Below the pieces are notes generated by a model. The model made no database searches, was not told where the DNA came from, and saw only the letters and a program-made list of their open reading frames with translations. From Chamaecrista fasciculata (lineage: Eukaryota; Streptophyta; Magnoliopsida; Fabales; Fabaceae), in the NCBI GenBank assembly GCA_003254925.1, contig QANZ01035623.1, forward strand, positions 10,583 to 74,582: DNA of 64,000 bases, read 5' to 3'. Shown here one piece after another: positions 1 through 11,910 of this stretch. A program made the translations under genes and the position numbers. How positions within the stretch are numbered: position 1 is the stretch's first letter; every line of letters begins with the position of its first letter.

Positions 1-256
1 CTAGCACCTTTACCATCCCAACTGTGAGGCTCTATTAGCTTTCTCTTACCAATTGTTTTACTTATCTAATAAATTAATAGATTTAATGCATCTCTTAGAC
101 CAAAAAAAAAATATATAGAGGTTTATATTTAATATATTAAAAATAATTATTTATTGCGTCATCCGGTCCAAACATCCGGTCCGACCGATTCAACCGATCC
201 GACCGTGAACCGAACACTTGTCCGAGTCTTTGTCCGGTTCAGTTATGACAACACTG
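1..256. mobile_element. hAT-type non-autonomous element, right part only
   Basis: This segment matches the right half of the complete element at 5235-5863: the same tract rich in CCGGTCCGACCGAT-type words and the same AT-rich block before it. It ends in ATGACAACACTG, the family terminus. The left part lies outside the window or is lost. The sequence that continues after 256 is Copia-like, so the element appears to have inserted into an older Copia remnant. Confidence 0.6.
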
Positions 257-2787
257 GCTCAAGTTTTGGATTATTCCATTAAGAAAATTTTATAATGCTG
301 GTGAATTTATATCCCAAGTTTTAAAGGGCTATTATATGCAAGTTGGGATAAATGTGGTACATCATGTTGTTTATGTCCACACGGTAAATGGTCTTGTGGT
401 GTGGAATAATTAAATTCCTGATGAGAACATATTAATTTATATGATGTAGCTCTTGTACGCATTAAATTAACAACGTATTGTAAATTCTCCCCTATGCTAT
501 TGACTTTGGGTCAGGAGCCAAATATTTTTCATTTAAGAATTCTTTGGGTGCTGGATTTATATTGCTCCACCATGTGAATCAGAATAGGCCCCAACAAAAA
601 TTGAGAATATAAATAAGGTATGAATCCCGCTCAGTTATTAAATATCTTAAACTCCTGAAGGGAGATAGTTCATGACATGATTTGTCAATGAAATTAATTT
701 TTCAGCATTTGGGGGAGAAGGAAAATAGGTGGAATGGAAAAATGAATTACAAGGAATTCATGGTTATTATATTTGTTTGATCCTCATGTGAACTTGAAGT
801 TCAAAGAATAATTTATTTAAATAATATTGTAAATAAATTGCAAACTGCATTCACTGGCCCGTAGAAATGATAAAGACAGATTTTCCAGCTGAAAATGCTC
901 TAATATATATTGAAGTCCCTGAAGGGACTAAACGGTTCCAGAGATAACAATCCTAAAAAATAAAAGGAGTATCTGAAATACATGGTTGAATCGAGGAAAT
1001 ATATGAAGGCATAATAAATGAAAAATCTCCGGAAGAGATTCAGGTACCTGAATGTGAAGAAAATAATGAGATCTCAATATTTTTATTATTGCCAAAGTAT
1101 AGAACCGATATGAAAATATTGTCGACAAAGTATTTAAATATAATGTAGCGATACAAATTATAAATTATAAATTATAAAATATTGAGGATTATGAATAATA
1201 ATTCGTCGAAGGATGTCGACGTGAATATTGACCAAATTGAAAAGAAATGATCCAAGATGAGTAAAACTCACTCGAGAAATGTGGAAATTTTTGGACTTAA
1301 AGTCCACAGACATGATGGTGTACAACCAGCATGATGGTGCACAACTAGTTGAATATAAATAAGTCTTTGTGTGAAAAGAAACGAGAAATTGAAATTTTGA
1401 TATACAAAGACTAGAAATTTATTTTAAGGAGTTTAATTCTCCTGTGGTGGATGCAATTATTTTGAATATATGATCTGATCGTTTATAAAAGGCTTTGATG
1501 CCCAAATATTTGAAGGTGTGAAGTTAGTGGGGTGCAAATGAGTTTATGAGTGAAATCAGAATGAAAATTAAAGGATAAAGTTGTAAGATACAAACTCAAA
1601 GGTCTCACATTGACTATGTAAAGACATATTCTCTGGAGATGGATGCAATCCCGAAGATGGATTCGACCCCCTTCAAGTATTTTAGTAGTCTGGCATTGTA
1701 TGAAAAACTTGATATTCATCTAATGATTATGGTTCTAGCCCATTCATATGGCTTATTGGACAATGAAATATGAAAATCCCTGATGGATTATATGAAGCAT
1801 GCCAGATGTCTTGTTCAATAAAGATGAATAAAATCCTACATGGGTTTGAAAAAAAATCTGGACATATGTGGTACGGTTATCTCAAGAAATAGTATTTAAA
1901 AGATATCAAACTGTGTATATTTATTATTGTTGGAACTCCTGAAGAGTTCAAAACATAGTAAAATATTGATAGTTTTGTAAGAAAGATTTTGCAAAGATAA
2001 AATGTTGTCTCATCTTACAGATTAAGCAAATTATGATAGTGAGGTTATTACTCATATTATATAGAAAGTGTATTGTGATAGTTTCACATGGATAGGGTGC
2101 ATGGACATGGTGTAACCATGCCATGTTAGATAAATCATTTGAAGTGATAAAGTATCATTTTAACCTCAATTGAAGATGAAATTATTTGGTCCTATAGTAC
2201 CATATCTTCATATTATAAGAAGATTAATGTTTTCGGTACATTTGCTAGCGAGATATAGTTATTGATTAATCAAAAGACATTGACAAGGAATGAAAAATAT
2301 TTTAAAGATAAAGGTTTATTTTGTTTAAATAAATTTAGTTCATCATTCTTTGATGATGTAGATGCTAGCTGATTATTTGATCTTCAGAGATAATGCATAA
2401 AGCAAATCAATCATGTGTTTAGTTGAGACTACTAATTCAACACATCCAGAAGATGTGTAATTTGTTTTTGCAGGAAAATGTCAATCTCATTGTATGAAGA
2501 TAATATGACATATATAGCAAAACGACATAGAAGTTCAACAAGTTCGGTCAAGTGATAATTTAACAGATTTTTATGGAGGCATTGCCGATTGCATCATTTG
2601 AGAACTTGATTTATCAAATTTGAATGCGTCCATTAAAAGATCCTTAGTGATGTTATGATGAGGGAGAGATACGCGTTGTACTTTTTTTCCCTTCGCCATG
2701 GTTTTGTCCCACTAGGTTTTCCTGGCAAGGTTTTTAATGAGGCAACTTGTAATGCGTATCAATAAATTGTGAATATTCAAGGGGGAG
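257..2787 (+). mobile_element. Decayed Ty1/Copia retrotransposon (pol remnant)
   Basis: No long reading frame survives, but forward-strand translation in shifting frames recovers Copia polyprotein landmarks in the right order. An integrase-like YVHTVNGL is near 375-410, and GQEPNIFHLRI near 510-545. The start of the reverse transcriptase (EFNSPVVDAI) is near 1430-1465, and SGHMWYGYLKK and IIVGTPEEF lie near 1855-1955. The end of RNase H (EVQQVRSSDNL) is near 2530-2565. A purine-rich tract (AAGGGGGAG) at about 2779-2787 fits a polypurine tract before a 3' LTR. Numerous stops and frameshifts make it non-functional. Orientation and family are secure; outer limits are approximate. Confidence 0.75.
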
Positions 2788-2926
2788 TGTTATGAATAAT
2801 AATGGTTGTGAATATCCACAATAGACTTTTGATATTCTCCATACATAGAAGTTTGAAGTTTTCTCTGTAATCGTATTTACCATCTTTAGTTTCCCGTGTA
2901 CATCAATATAAGTCTACCCCTTCATT
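2788..2926 (+). mobile_element. Copia 3' LTR fragment
   Basis: This begins with TGTTATGAAT directly after the purine-rich tract, as expected for the start of a 3' LTR, and runs into AT-rich sequence without a recognisable end. No matching 5' LTR is visible in the window. Confidence 0.5.
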
Positions 2927-3860
2927 AAGGACCAAAACGGAACAAAAGTTAGTAGGAACCAAAACAAAACTTAAGGTAAACATTATATTAAGGACCAAAA
3001 TAGATTTTTGACCTATATACTAATTGAGAGGTGGCAATTGCGCAAGAACTATATATATACACACACTGCACATATGTGAGAGAGAGATGTGCACATATAT
3101 ATATATATATATATATATTACATATATCAATGAGTGGTCCAACATAGTAGGAAAAAACCATAACTATCACCAGAAGAAATTCTAGTCTTTCCTTTTGAAG
3201 TCTTTATTGAATGTTTTGTCATGCATATGCATGACCTAGCTAGCCTGTGTATATCTATAATTATATATATATACTCCACTAGCACATGCATGAGAAAAAA
3301 AAAGTTTGATAAATTCTTGAAAATCTGTGGATTCTATATATATATGTGTGTATAATCATTACTGGACCACTGCTATTATATATTTAATATTGTTTCTAGT
3401 GTTGACCCTTAATGGGTTTGGACCACAAATATTGTGGTCCTTAATTATATGATCAACACTATTCATTCATCTTCGTCAATTCTTCAGAGTTCAGAGACTG
3501 TGTTTGTATGTGTATGTATGTGGTACTGTTTCAAATTCCCAATAACAGTACAGTAATGTTTACTCAAGAATCAAGATGATGAGAAGCTACAGTACTTCAT
3601 TAATCAATTTCTACTTTAAATTCAATTCCTAATTATGTTACTAAGAAGCAGACAAAATTTTGTTTCTAGTGATAAGTGATCACAGTATATATAGCTAGAG
3701 CCTAGATGGTAATAAACTTTAAAGTGAATGTATAAAATTATTAAACTATATCGTTTTTAGTACCTATTAAAGAAAAAAAAAAGTGATAAACTATTTAATT
3801 TTTTTTATTTTAAATTTGTTTTGTAGTGAAAGGTTTGTGTGGAGGTTGATGAAATATGGA
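2927..3860. other. Intergenic AT-rich DNA with no gene
   Basis: No coding exon is recognisable. The stretch holds an (AT)n microsatellite at about 3094-3118, short AG and AT runs, and a small palindrome, GGACCACAAATATTGTGGTCC-like, near 3420-3442. Short open frames here are low-complexity and not supported as genes. Confidence 0.5.
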
Positions 3861-3862
3861 AG

Positions 3863-4280
3863 GCAAAACACCCTTTCGTGCCCTTAACGTTTGCGGTGAT
3901 TTTCAGTTATGCCCTTAACGTTTCATTTGTGTTAGTTGTGCCCCCAATGTGAAACGTTAGTTTCAATTATGCCCCCAATTTCAATCATCCACAAAAATAA
4001 ACACCATTTTTGCACGATTTGAGCTCAATTTTGATCAGATTTCATATTGGTTTTAATTTTCGGACATCACAAACTTAATTTCTTGGATCAATTTCAAAGA
4101 TTAAGTTTAAAATAGCCCCAAATCCGAAGAAAATCGGACCCGATGAACCCAAAAAAGGACCAAAACGAAATGCAGCAAAACGAAGCATTTTTCTCAAAAT
4201 TTCCATGTGCAAAATGATCCTTAGGAGTCGAAAATGAGTACCCATATGAAATCTGATCAAAACCGAGCTCAAATCGTNGT
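3863..4280. mobile_element. Truncated Mutator-like element, left arm plus internal inverted repeat
   Basis: Positions 3863-3990 match the terminal arm of the element at 25510-27618 (start GGCAAAACACCCTTTC, then CCCTTAACGTTT-type words). After it comes a second inverted pair: ACGATTTGAGCTCAATTT near 4013 is mirrored by the sequence ending in GAGCTCAAATCGT near 4266-4278. The opposite outer arm is absent, so the element is broken. One undetermined base sits at 4278. Confidence 0.55.
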
Positions 4281-5234
4281 TTCATAGTTAAACATACAAA
4301 TGAAGTTAATTGGTCGCATCTCTTTAATTTTAAGTTTAAATATATCAACTTTACAAGTATCAATTACTCTTAATAATTTTTTTATATTTAATTGAAATAA
4401 TTGATAAACGAGATCAAAATTACTTCCTCAAAAGAGGTTTGAGATTGGAAGTGAAAGTTTATAAAAATTTAAAAGATCACTAAGGCCCCAACAGTCCAAC
4501 TAGCTAAAATATGACTCATACAAAAGATTAAAATGAATTTTTTTTATAACGATTAAAATGAAATTTTAACCTAACGTAATAGATATTATACTTTTTTTTT
4601 TCAATAATAGATATTATACTTGTTTGACTTTAATTATCGCTGCGGGTCCAAGTGTCCCACAGTCCAACTAGCTTGCCTCGATTTTTTTTTCTTCTTGCCT
4701 CTACTAATCCAACTGCTCCCCTCATATTAATTAGTTTTTGCTTTATTCTTATATAAATATTGAACCATGAAAATTAAAGCTTCAATAATTTAAATATTGA
4801 ACCATGAATATTTGCTTTTTAAGTGAATACATACAGATCAATAAATCATTAATTCACTTAAATTGAGAGAAGCTTAAGATAAAAAGACTAAATTATTTTT
4901 ATTAAGTTACTCATAGTTATTTCTATCAATTCAACCTCTACTAACTATTTAATATAGATAAAATTGTAAAAAAAATAAATAAATAATGTTATCTTGATTT
5001 TGTAAAACATCGGATATTTTAAAAAAAATACTTTACAACAAAGCAGATATTCAGAATCGAAGAGACTATATATTTATATACACACCACCAACATTACGAT
5101 GAATTGTCACTAAAAAACAACAATTTTTTTTGGCCAAATTAAAAAACAACAATTTATTACTCTTTCTAATTTTAAATATCTGTTTTTTAAGATTAATACA
5201 CACAGACTAATGAAACTATTAATTCACCTAAAAT
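4281..5234. other. Intergenic AT-rich DNA with two micro-duplications
   Basis: No gene is seen. Two short direct-repeat pairs stand out. A 17-bp word occurs at 4577-4593 and 4605-4621, and a 16-bp word at 5111-5126 and 5140-5155. Each pair encloses 11-13 bases that include a T-run (see findings). The rest is unassigned AT-rich sequence. Confidence 0.5.
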
Positions 5235-5863
5235 CGGTGTTGTCAGAAATGGACCGGACGGTCCAACCGGTCTGACCGCCAACCGAATGTGAAAACGAGT
5301 GGATTCGACCAAAAAAACCAAACTGTCAGTTGGACCGGTTTTAACCGGACAAAACCGGCGAACCGGGGTCAAACCGCTGGACCGAACCAGTGGTCCAACT
5401 ATTTTTTTTTTTTGAATTTTTTTAAATAAAAATCTCAATTTTTTTTTGCTTATGCTCTCTATTCATTTTCTTATTTGGTCCTCTTCCTCTATTTTGTGTT
5501 GAACTTGAAATTTGAGGGTCGAAATGTTGAATTTAATTAACTATTATGAATTTATGACTTATTAGATCTTGTTTAAGATACATTAAGTCCATTCACTTGC
5601 TTGAAAAAATGCATTTAATCTATAATCTTTAGTAGTTGAGAGAAAAATTATATTATTATTTAGATGAAGAAATGTATTTAGTAATGAATTAAATGCATCT
5701 CTTAAATCACAAACAAAAAATATACAGTATTTATATTTAATATATTAAAAATAATTTTTTATTGAGTCATCCGGTCCGACCGATGGTTCAACCGATTAAA
5801 CCAATCAGACCGTGAACCGAATGCTTGTGCGAGTCTCTATCCGGTTCGGTTCTGACAATACTG
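5235..5863. mobile_element. Non-autonomous hAT element
   Basis: The termini CGGTGTTGTCAGAA and TTCTGACAATACTG are inverted repeats with two mismatches in 14. The element is flanked by a perfect 8-bp target duplication, CCTAAAAT (5227-5234 and 5864-5871), the size typical of hAT transposition. Subterminal regions are rich in CCGGT/ACCGG words on opposite strands. It has no transposase frame, so it would depend on an element elsewhere. A related right half lies at 1-256. Confidence 0.85.
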
Positions 5864-5953
5864 CCTAAAATGAAGAGACTAAAAAACTAATTTTCCCTTA
5901 TTAAATTATTCATAGTTACTCCCACCAATTCAACATCTACTAACTATTTAATA

Positions 5954-6227
5954 CTCCCTCCATTCCTGAATATCTGTTTTTCTGAAGAACTTTTTATATT
6001 CCAAAATATCTGATGTTTTATAAATTTAAGAGAGCATTAATTATTTTTTTACCATTCTATCCCTATTAAATATAGTAGAGTTATAAATGAATAGGCATTT
6101 TTCAAGTAATTTAATAGGGATAGTTTAGTCTTTTTACCTCATTTTTCTCTTCATTTTAGGTGAGCTAAATCATTTCCTTGGTCTGTATGTATTTACCTAA
6201 ACATCAGATATATAGGAAGGGAGGGAG
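5954..6227. mobile_element. Stowaway-type (Tc1/mariner) MITE, copy 1
   Basis: The element is 274 bp with termini CTCCCTCCATTCC and GGAAGGGAGGGAG, flanked by TA dinucleotides. The CTCCCTCCGTTCC terminus with a TA target is the classic Stowaway signature. It is near-identical and equal in length to the copy at 9068-9341. Confidence 0.9.
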
Positions 6228-7465
6228 TAGGATATAATAGTAAAATGAGTAATTATTGCTCTCTTATTTTTGTAAAACATCAAATATTTTTTTTTAATAA
6301 AAAATACCCTCCAACAAAGCAGATATCCAACAAAAAATTGTTAAAATATTTGTTTAAAAAGTTATCCCCTCTGGTTCACAACATCTGTATAATTTGGTGG
6401 GTGCACACAAACCAATGAAATGATTAATTTACCTTAAACTTAGAAAAATATAAGATAAAAAGATTATATTACCCTTATTTATTCTTTCTTATTTTCAAAG
6501 AATACTTATTACAATATTTATTCTAATAGAAAATAGGTAGGGATAAAATTATAAAAAAAAATGAATGTTTTTTTTAATTTTGTAAAACATCAGATATTTT
6601 GAAACATAAAAAGTTTCATAACTCTTTTAGATATTGTGAACAGGAAAGAGTAAACTTTAATCAATTGGTTGGGTTAGAAATATGAGGTTAATCTCTTACA
6701 ATGTAAAATTTTGAGTTCCAATCTTTCTCAAAAAATGTGTTCATATTTAATGTTCAAAAGTGTTCAACAGAATTGATTGTAAAAAATTAATAAATATTGC
6801 CTCAATTAATAAGGAATTGACTTATAACCTGTAATTGTAAGTTACTCCATATTTCTACTATTGATATGAGGACTTTATTGATATAAAAAGATGAAAATTA
6901 TGTAAAGTTTTTTATATATTTGTCATAAGATTTTCTAATAACATTTGACATGTGACAAATATTTTATGTATATAGAAAGAATATTAAACAAATTTTTTTT
7001 ATATGACCAATTATAAAAGAAAACAAGTGTAAATTAATGTTGTGATTAGAAAAACTTTATAATAAATATATAATGAATTTTATCTAAATTATTTTAGTAG
7101 AGAAAGCACTTAAGTATTTATTTAGCAAGTCTGAAACATAAATTTTGATGAATTCAATGCACCTAAACTTTTTCCTTATTAAAAACAGTTTGACTATTAA
7201 AAATGATATTTCTTTCCTAGACCAAATGATATTATTTTTTCCAATTCAGAATTTTAAAAAAAATGTTTGGGGGTGGAGGTGATTGGGTGAAGGAATGGAG
7301 CAATGAATATGGTGTGAGAGCATAGGAAGCCAGCCAAGGAAAGAAAAGCAAAACAGAATTGAAGGGAGATGACAGGAAAGGAAGAAAAGGGGAAGAAAAA
7401 GTGTCAAAAAGAAAAGAAGAATTAAGAAGAAGCCAAAAACACAAATAGGCTAAGTATTGACAGAG
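6228..7465. other. Intergenic DNA, no gene
   Basis: AT-rich sequence. Around 6290-6650 there are degraded words shared with the Stowaway region (CATCAGATATTTT). A purine-rich tract at 7270-7440 opens frames on the minus strand, but these are low-complexity and lack recognisable domains. I see no supported gene. Confidence 0.45.
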
Positions 7466-7792
7466 AAAACTCATTATTTGATTTTAAAATTTAGGCCGAT
7501 TCAACTAATCAATTTTTAAATAATCAAAATATATTATTTAATCTTTGAATAATTACAATTCTCAATGATTTGATCTTTAGGTCCAATTCAGACACTAAAA
7601 AGTAAAATTGCAAATATCAAATAATATCAATTTAATATAAATTTAGAGATCAAATAGTATAAAATTAATTTAAATTCACAAATAAAATAGCCGACAATTG
7701 AAATATTTCAGAGACTAAATTGTGTATCTCAATTATTCAGAGATTAATTATTTGACTCAATATAAATTCAAAGACCAAATAATAAATTTTCT
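7466..7792. mobile_element. MITE-like inverted-repeat element
   Basis: The left end GAAAACTCATTATTTGAT is mirrored by the right end, which contains ACCAAATAATAAATTTTC. Internal words such as TTTGGTC and GACCAAAT are arranged on opposite strands around a centre. A related element lies at 37350-37660. No target duplication was resolved. Confidence 0.5.
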
Positions 7793-7805
7793 AGTATTAA
7801 TATTA

Positions 7806-8071
7806 GAGTAAATTAACAATTTGGTCTCTGAAAGATCACCGAGCTGACAATTGGGTCCCTGAAAGATTGAAATATACAATTTAGCCCTTGAAATATCAAA
7901 ACGGTATACTAATTACTCTTTTTTATGGACTAAACAGTATACCTTTTTAATCTTTTAGGAACTAAAAGATATACCATTTTGATTTTTTAAGGACTAAATT
8001 GTGTATTTCAATCTTTTAAGAACTGAATTGTCAACTCAATGATATTTCAGAACCAAATTATTAGTTTACTC
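7806..8071. mobile_element. Mutator-like MITE in the SAUR upstream region
   Basis: The 266-bp element starts GAGTAAATTAAC and ends with GTTTACTC. It is flanked by a perfect 10-bp duplication, ATTAATATTA (7796-7805 and 8072-8081), a length that fits Mutator-like transposition. The arms repeat TTTGGTC and GACCAAAT words in inverted order. The nested copy at 45712-45947 has the same ends and arrangement. Its right end lies about 245 bp before the SAUR start codon. Confidence 0.8.
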
Positions 8072-8180
8072 ATTAATATTATGATCATGTAGGTAGCAAC
8101 TGGTTTTGGTTTCCCACCAAAATATCTCTCACACTTTCTGACCTGTCTCCTACTCCTCTCTCTCTCTCTCTCTAAAACAG

Positions 8181-8230
8181 TGGGCCGGCTGGGCCATGCA
8201 CGTGTTTAACCCCCTTCTCTCTCCTATATA
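8181..8230 (+). promoter_or_regulatory. SAUR promoter: TGGGCC motifs, CACGTG G-box, TATA box
   Basis: Two TGGGCC words lie at 8181-8196, a CACGTG core is at 8199-8204, and TATATA is at 8225-8230, about 86 bases before the chosen ATG. CT-rich tracts at 8156-8174 and 8242-8310 flank the TATA box and probably form the core promoter and 5' leader. Motif roles are inferred from known plant elements (G-boxes bind bZIP and bHLH factors). Confidence 0.55.
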
Positions 8231-8315
8231 TCCCCCATGTCCCTCTCTCTCTTCATCACTCTCTCTCTCTCTCTACAATTCCTTCAACAACAATCTCTCT
8301 CTTTCTCTCTCTACA

Positions 8316-8732
8316 ATGGCCAAACTTGGTAAACTCACCAAGCTCAAATCCGCCATCAAGAGATTCCCCTCCTTCTCCAAGCGCAGCAGCAGCAACAGTA
8401 ATAATAATACTCTTTCTCGCTCCAACACTTCTCTCTCCTCCACTTCCTCCATCGCCGCCGTCTCCGCCGCCACCCAGGGCCAAAATCTCCGCCCGGTCTA
8501 TGTCGGACAATCGCGCCGCCGCTACCTCGTCAGCCCGGACATCATCCACCACCCGGTCTTTCAAGAGCTCGTCGACCGGTCCGCCGCCTCGGGCTCGGGC
8601 CCGGGCCCGGAAGACGGGGTTGTGATCGCCTGTGAGGTGGTGCTGTTTGAACATTTGCTGTGGATGCTTGAAAGCGAAGAGAGCCAATTGGGGTCAATGG
8701 ATGAATTGGTTGACTTCTATGCTTGTGCATAA
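8316..8732 (+). CDS. SAUR-like auxin-responsive protein
   Basis: This is an intronless 138-residue protein. The N-terminus is basic and Ser-rich (MAKLGKLTKLKSAIKRFPSF, then a Ser/Asn tract). The SAUR core follows from about residue 50: RPVYVGQSRRRYLVSPDIIHHP, then HPVFQELVDRSA, and at the C-terminus CEVVLFEHLLWMLE. This order, the lack of introns and the length fit the family. SAUR proteins are small, often auxin-induced; many promote cell expansion by inhibiting type 2C.D phosphatases at the plasma membrane, which is family knowledge not shown here. I chose the ATG at 8316 over an in-frame ATG at 8196 because the earlier one lies upstream of the TATA box and the intervening codons are CT-repeat. 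GC content is high between 8440 and 8640, unlike the flanks. The family is secure; the individual member is not identified. Confidence 0.9.
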   Translation: MAKLGKLTKLKSAIKRFPSFSKRSSSNSNNNTLSRSNTSLSSTSSIAAVSAATQGQNLRPVYVGQSRRRYLVSPDIIHHPVFQELVDRSAASGSGPGPEDGVVIACEVVLFEHLLWMLESEESQLGSMDELVDFYACA

Positions 8733-9067
8733 ATTAAGAAGTCACATTATTACAATATTATTATTATATTACTGACTTTTTTAATTACTGCCGTAAAAAA
8801 AATTATATATTTTAATTTCGTCCTCTAGATCAACTAGCAGTTTAATTGATTAGGAATTATAGTAACTAATCAGGCTGTGTTAATTAGTTAATGGATTATT
8901 ATTAATCACAGGATTGAAGGATTGGATTCTAGTTCTTCATGATGATGAACTTAGCTTGTTCTTTTTAATTTGTTTCTGCCGATATTATGTTCGAGGGTGG
9001 GAGGATTGTAATTGTAATTAATTAAATATATATATATATTCTAGTTAATTATATTAATTATGTATTA
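8733..9067. other. SAUR 3' flank
   Basis: AT-rich sequence after the stop codon with no further exon. It probably includes the 3' untranslated region and polyadenylation signals. A clear DST mRNA-instability element was not found. Confidence 0.4.
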
Positions 9068-9341
9068 CTCCCTCCGTTCCTGAATATCTGCTTTTCTGGA
9101 GAATTTTTTTTATTCCAAAATATCTGATGTTTTATAACTTCAAGAGAGCATTAATTATTCTTTTACCATTCTATCCCTATTAAATATAGTAGAGTCATAA
9201 ATGAATAAACATTTTCCAAGTAATTTAATAGGGATAGTTTAGTCTTTTTACCTCATTTTTGTCTTCATTCTAGGTGAGCTAATCATTTCCTTGGTCTGTG
9301 TGTATTTACCTTAAACATCAGATATATAGGAACGGAGGGAG
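9068..9341. mobile_element. Stowaway-type MITE, copy 2
   Basis: This 274-bp element starts CTCCCTCCGTTCC and ends GGAACGGAGGGAG with TA on both sides. It is the same length as the copy at 5954-6227 and differs by scattered substitutions. It lies about 335 bp past the SAUR stop codon. Confidence 0.92.
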
Positions 9342-10259
9342 TACTGTTCACCGCTAATTTTCTGTTCCTGCTTTGCTTTGCTATTACATTAGCGTACACG
9401 CTTCATTCATTCATTGGTTCTTGGGATTTGGATGAAGTTGTAAAATGTAAATGGATTCTAATTAACTTTGTGATTGTGAGTGCCTTAATTTAGTTATTTT
9501 AATTTTGTATAGATGATGATAATATTGGATCTAACAAAAAAATAATCTTTAATCGAATTTCAGAAACAAATAACAAATGATGCTTACAGTGAAGAAACGG
9601 ACTGTGTCCACGTCATTTTTTTATTGAACAACCAAAGAATTTTATGACTGTCCACATCATTAACTTAATTAATTTGGATATTTCCAATAAGGTCTCTTAT
9701 TGCTTACTTCACTTTTTCCAATAAGGTGTGGGTTAATCAAATTATGTTTTCCATATATTTTCCATATATACTATTCGTCTATTTGATTTTTTCAGAAATT
9801 AACGAGTGTACTATTTAATTTATTCATTAATTAAATTATGTATTTTCAATTTTTAAGAATTGATTTATCAACTTCATAAACTTTTCAGTTATTAATTTAC
9901 TTATATTGAAATTCCAGAGACTGACATGATGAGAGATTATTGGTGTAGAGATGCATGAATATCTAGAAAGATGCAATGGAAATGACAAGAAAAACAATAA
10001 ATTTTGATGGAAATGATGAAAGTGCTTTTCATGGAACACGAACGAAAACCTATGCCGAAATCGCAGGATCCAGCCAAACTTTGGTCCTTCTTTTCATAAA
10101 TTATTAAATTAAGACGATAGGATTTGATGTTTCATAAAACCACAACATTAATATAATTTCTGTCCTTTATTTTCCTTGATTTAGTTTTAAGTTCAGATAT
10201 ATTACTATATATATAATTAATTGACAATTAGGTTTTAATTTTAGTAAAAGTATATTTAC
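9342..10259. other. Intergenic DNA, no gene
   Basis: AT-rich sequence without a supported reading frame. A 13-bp word, TTTCCAATAAGGT, occurs twice near 9683 and 9716. The open frame on the minus strand near 9836-10039 has no recognisable domain. Confidence 0.45.
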
Positions 10260-10689
10260 TAGAAATATGTGTTTTCCATAGCGTGATTTACACGACAAAT
10301 TCAGCTCACGAAGTTTAAGTAATTGCTAGAGAGTATATAAATCTACATTGTAATATTTATAAACGACAAATTCAGTTCATTGTGTAACTCCTTTCTCTGA
10401 TCTCTCTCACTATTTACAATGTGTGTTTTGCATAGCGTGATTTATACGACAAGTTCAGTTCGCAAAGTTTAAATATTTGTTAGAGTACATACTGCATTGC
10501 AATTTTATAAACGACAAATTCAGTTTATTGTGCAACCCCTGTCTCTCTCAAACACACACATTAATTACAATGTGTGTTTTACATAACCTGATTTATATGA
10601 CAAATTCAGTTCACAAAATTAAAGTAATTGCTAGAGAGTACATTTTGCATTGAAATGATTATAAACGACAAAATCAGTTCATTGTGTAA

Positions 10690-10741
<52 letters not shown>

Positions 10742-11187
10742 ACTATTTACAATATCTGTTTTGCATAGCGTGATTTATACGACAAACTCAGTTCACGAAG
10801 TTAAAGTAATTGCTAGAGAGTACATTCTGCATTGTAATGATTATAAACGACAAAATCAGTTCATTGTGTAACTCTTCTCTGTCTCTCTTCCTCTCTCTCA
10901 CTATTTACAATATCTGTTTTGCATAGCGTGATTTATACGACAAACTCAGTTCACGAAGTTAAAGTAATTGCTAGAGAGTACATTCTGCATTGTAATGATT
11001 ATAAACGACAAAATCAGTTCATTGTGTAACTCTTCTCTGTCTCTCTTCCTCTCTCTCACTATTTACAATATCTGTTTTGCATAGCGTGATTTATACGACA
11101 AACTCAGTTCACGAAGTTAAAGTAATTGCTAGAGAGTACATTCTGCATTGCAATGACTATAAACGACAAATTCAGTTCATTGGTTAA

Positions 11188-11240
<53 letters not shown>

Positions 11241-11856
11241 CTCTATCTCTCTCTCTCTCTCACTATTTACAATGTGTGTTTTGCATAGCGTGATTTATAC
11301 GACAAATTCAGTTCGCGAAGTTTAAGTAATTGCTAGAGAGTACATACTGCATTGCAATTTTTATAAACGAAAAATTCAATTTATTGTGCAACTCCTATCT
11401 CTCTCTCTCACACACTAATTACAATGTGTTTTTTTGCATAGCATGATTTTTATGACAAATTCAGTTCACGAAATTAAAGTAATTGCTAGAGAGTACATTA
11501 TGCATTGCAATGTTTATAAATGACAAATTCAGTTCAATATGTAACTTTTCTCTCTCACATACACACACACTCACTAATTACAATGTGTGTTTTGCAGAGC
11601 GTGATTTATATGACTAATTCAGTTCACGAAATTAAAGTAATTGCTAGAGAGTACATTCGGCATTGCAATATTTATAAACGACAAATTCAGTTCATTGTGA
11701 AACTCTTCTCTCTCTCACACACAGTCACGAATTACAATGTGTGTTTTGCATAGCGTGATTTATACGACAAATTCAGTTTATGAAGTTATAGTAATTGCTA
11801 GAGAGTATATTTTGCATTGTAATATTTATAAACGAAAAATTATGTTCATTGTGTAA

Positions 11857-11906
<50 letters not shown>
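10260..11906 (+). repeat. Minisatellite-like tandem array, about ten units of 150-200 bp
   Basis: A unit beginning ATGTGTGTTTTGCATAGCGTG recurs near 10267, 10420, 10570, 10751, 10910, 11069, 11270, 11423, 11581 and 11734. Each unit runs through TTCAGTTCACGAAG, AATTGCTAGAGAGTACAT, ATAAACGACAAATTCAG and a CT or CA microsatellite. The middle three units are nearly identical with a 158-bp period. Outer units diverge and vary mainly in the length of the CT/AT tract. No conserved reading frame is maintained. Confidence 0.92.

Positions 11907-11910
<4 letters not shown>

Noticed and set aside
257-2787. Intact autonomous Copia element
   Set aside because: Frames are broken throughout and only one partial LTR is visible.
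8196-8315. N-terminal extension of the SAUR frame (in-frame ATG at 8196)
   Set aside because: It precedes the TATA box and is mostly CT-repeat; SAUR proteins begin with a short basic segment, which the ATG at 8316 provides.
8256-8687. Long minus-strand and alternative-frame ORFs over the SAUR gene
   Set aside because: They are composition shadows of the GC-rich SAUR exon with no domain.
10260-11906. CRISPR-like array
   Set aside because: Repeat units are long and directly adjacent with simple-sequence tracts, not short repeats with unique spacers, and the DNA is from a plant nucleus.
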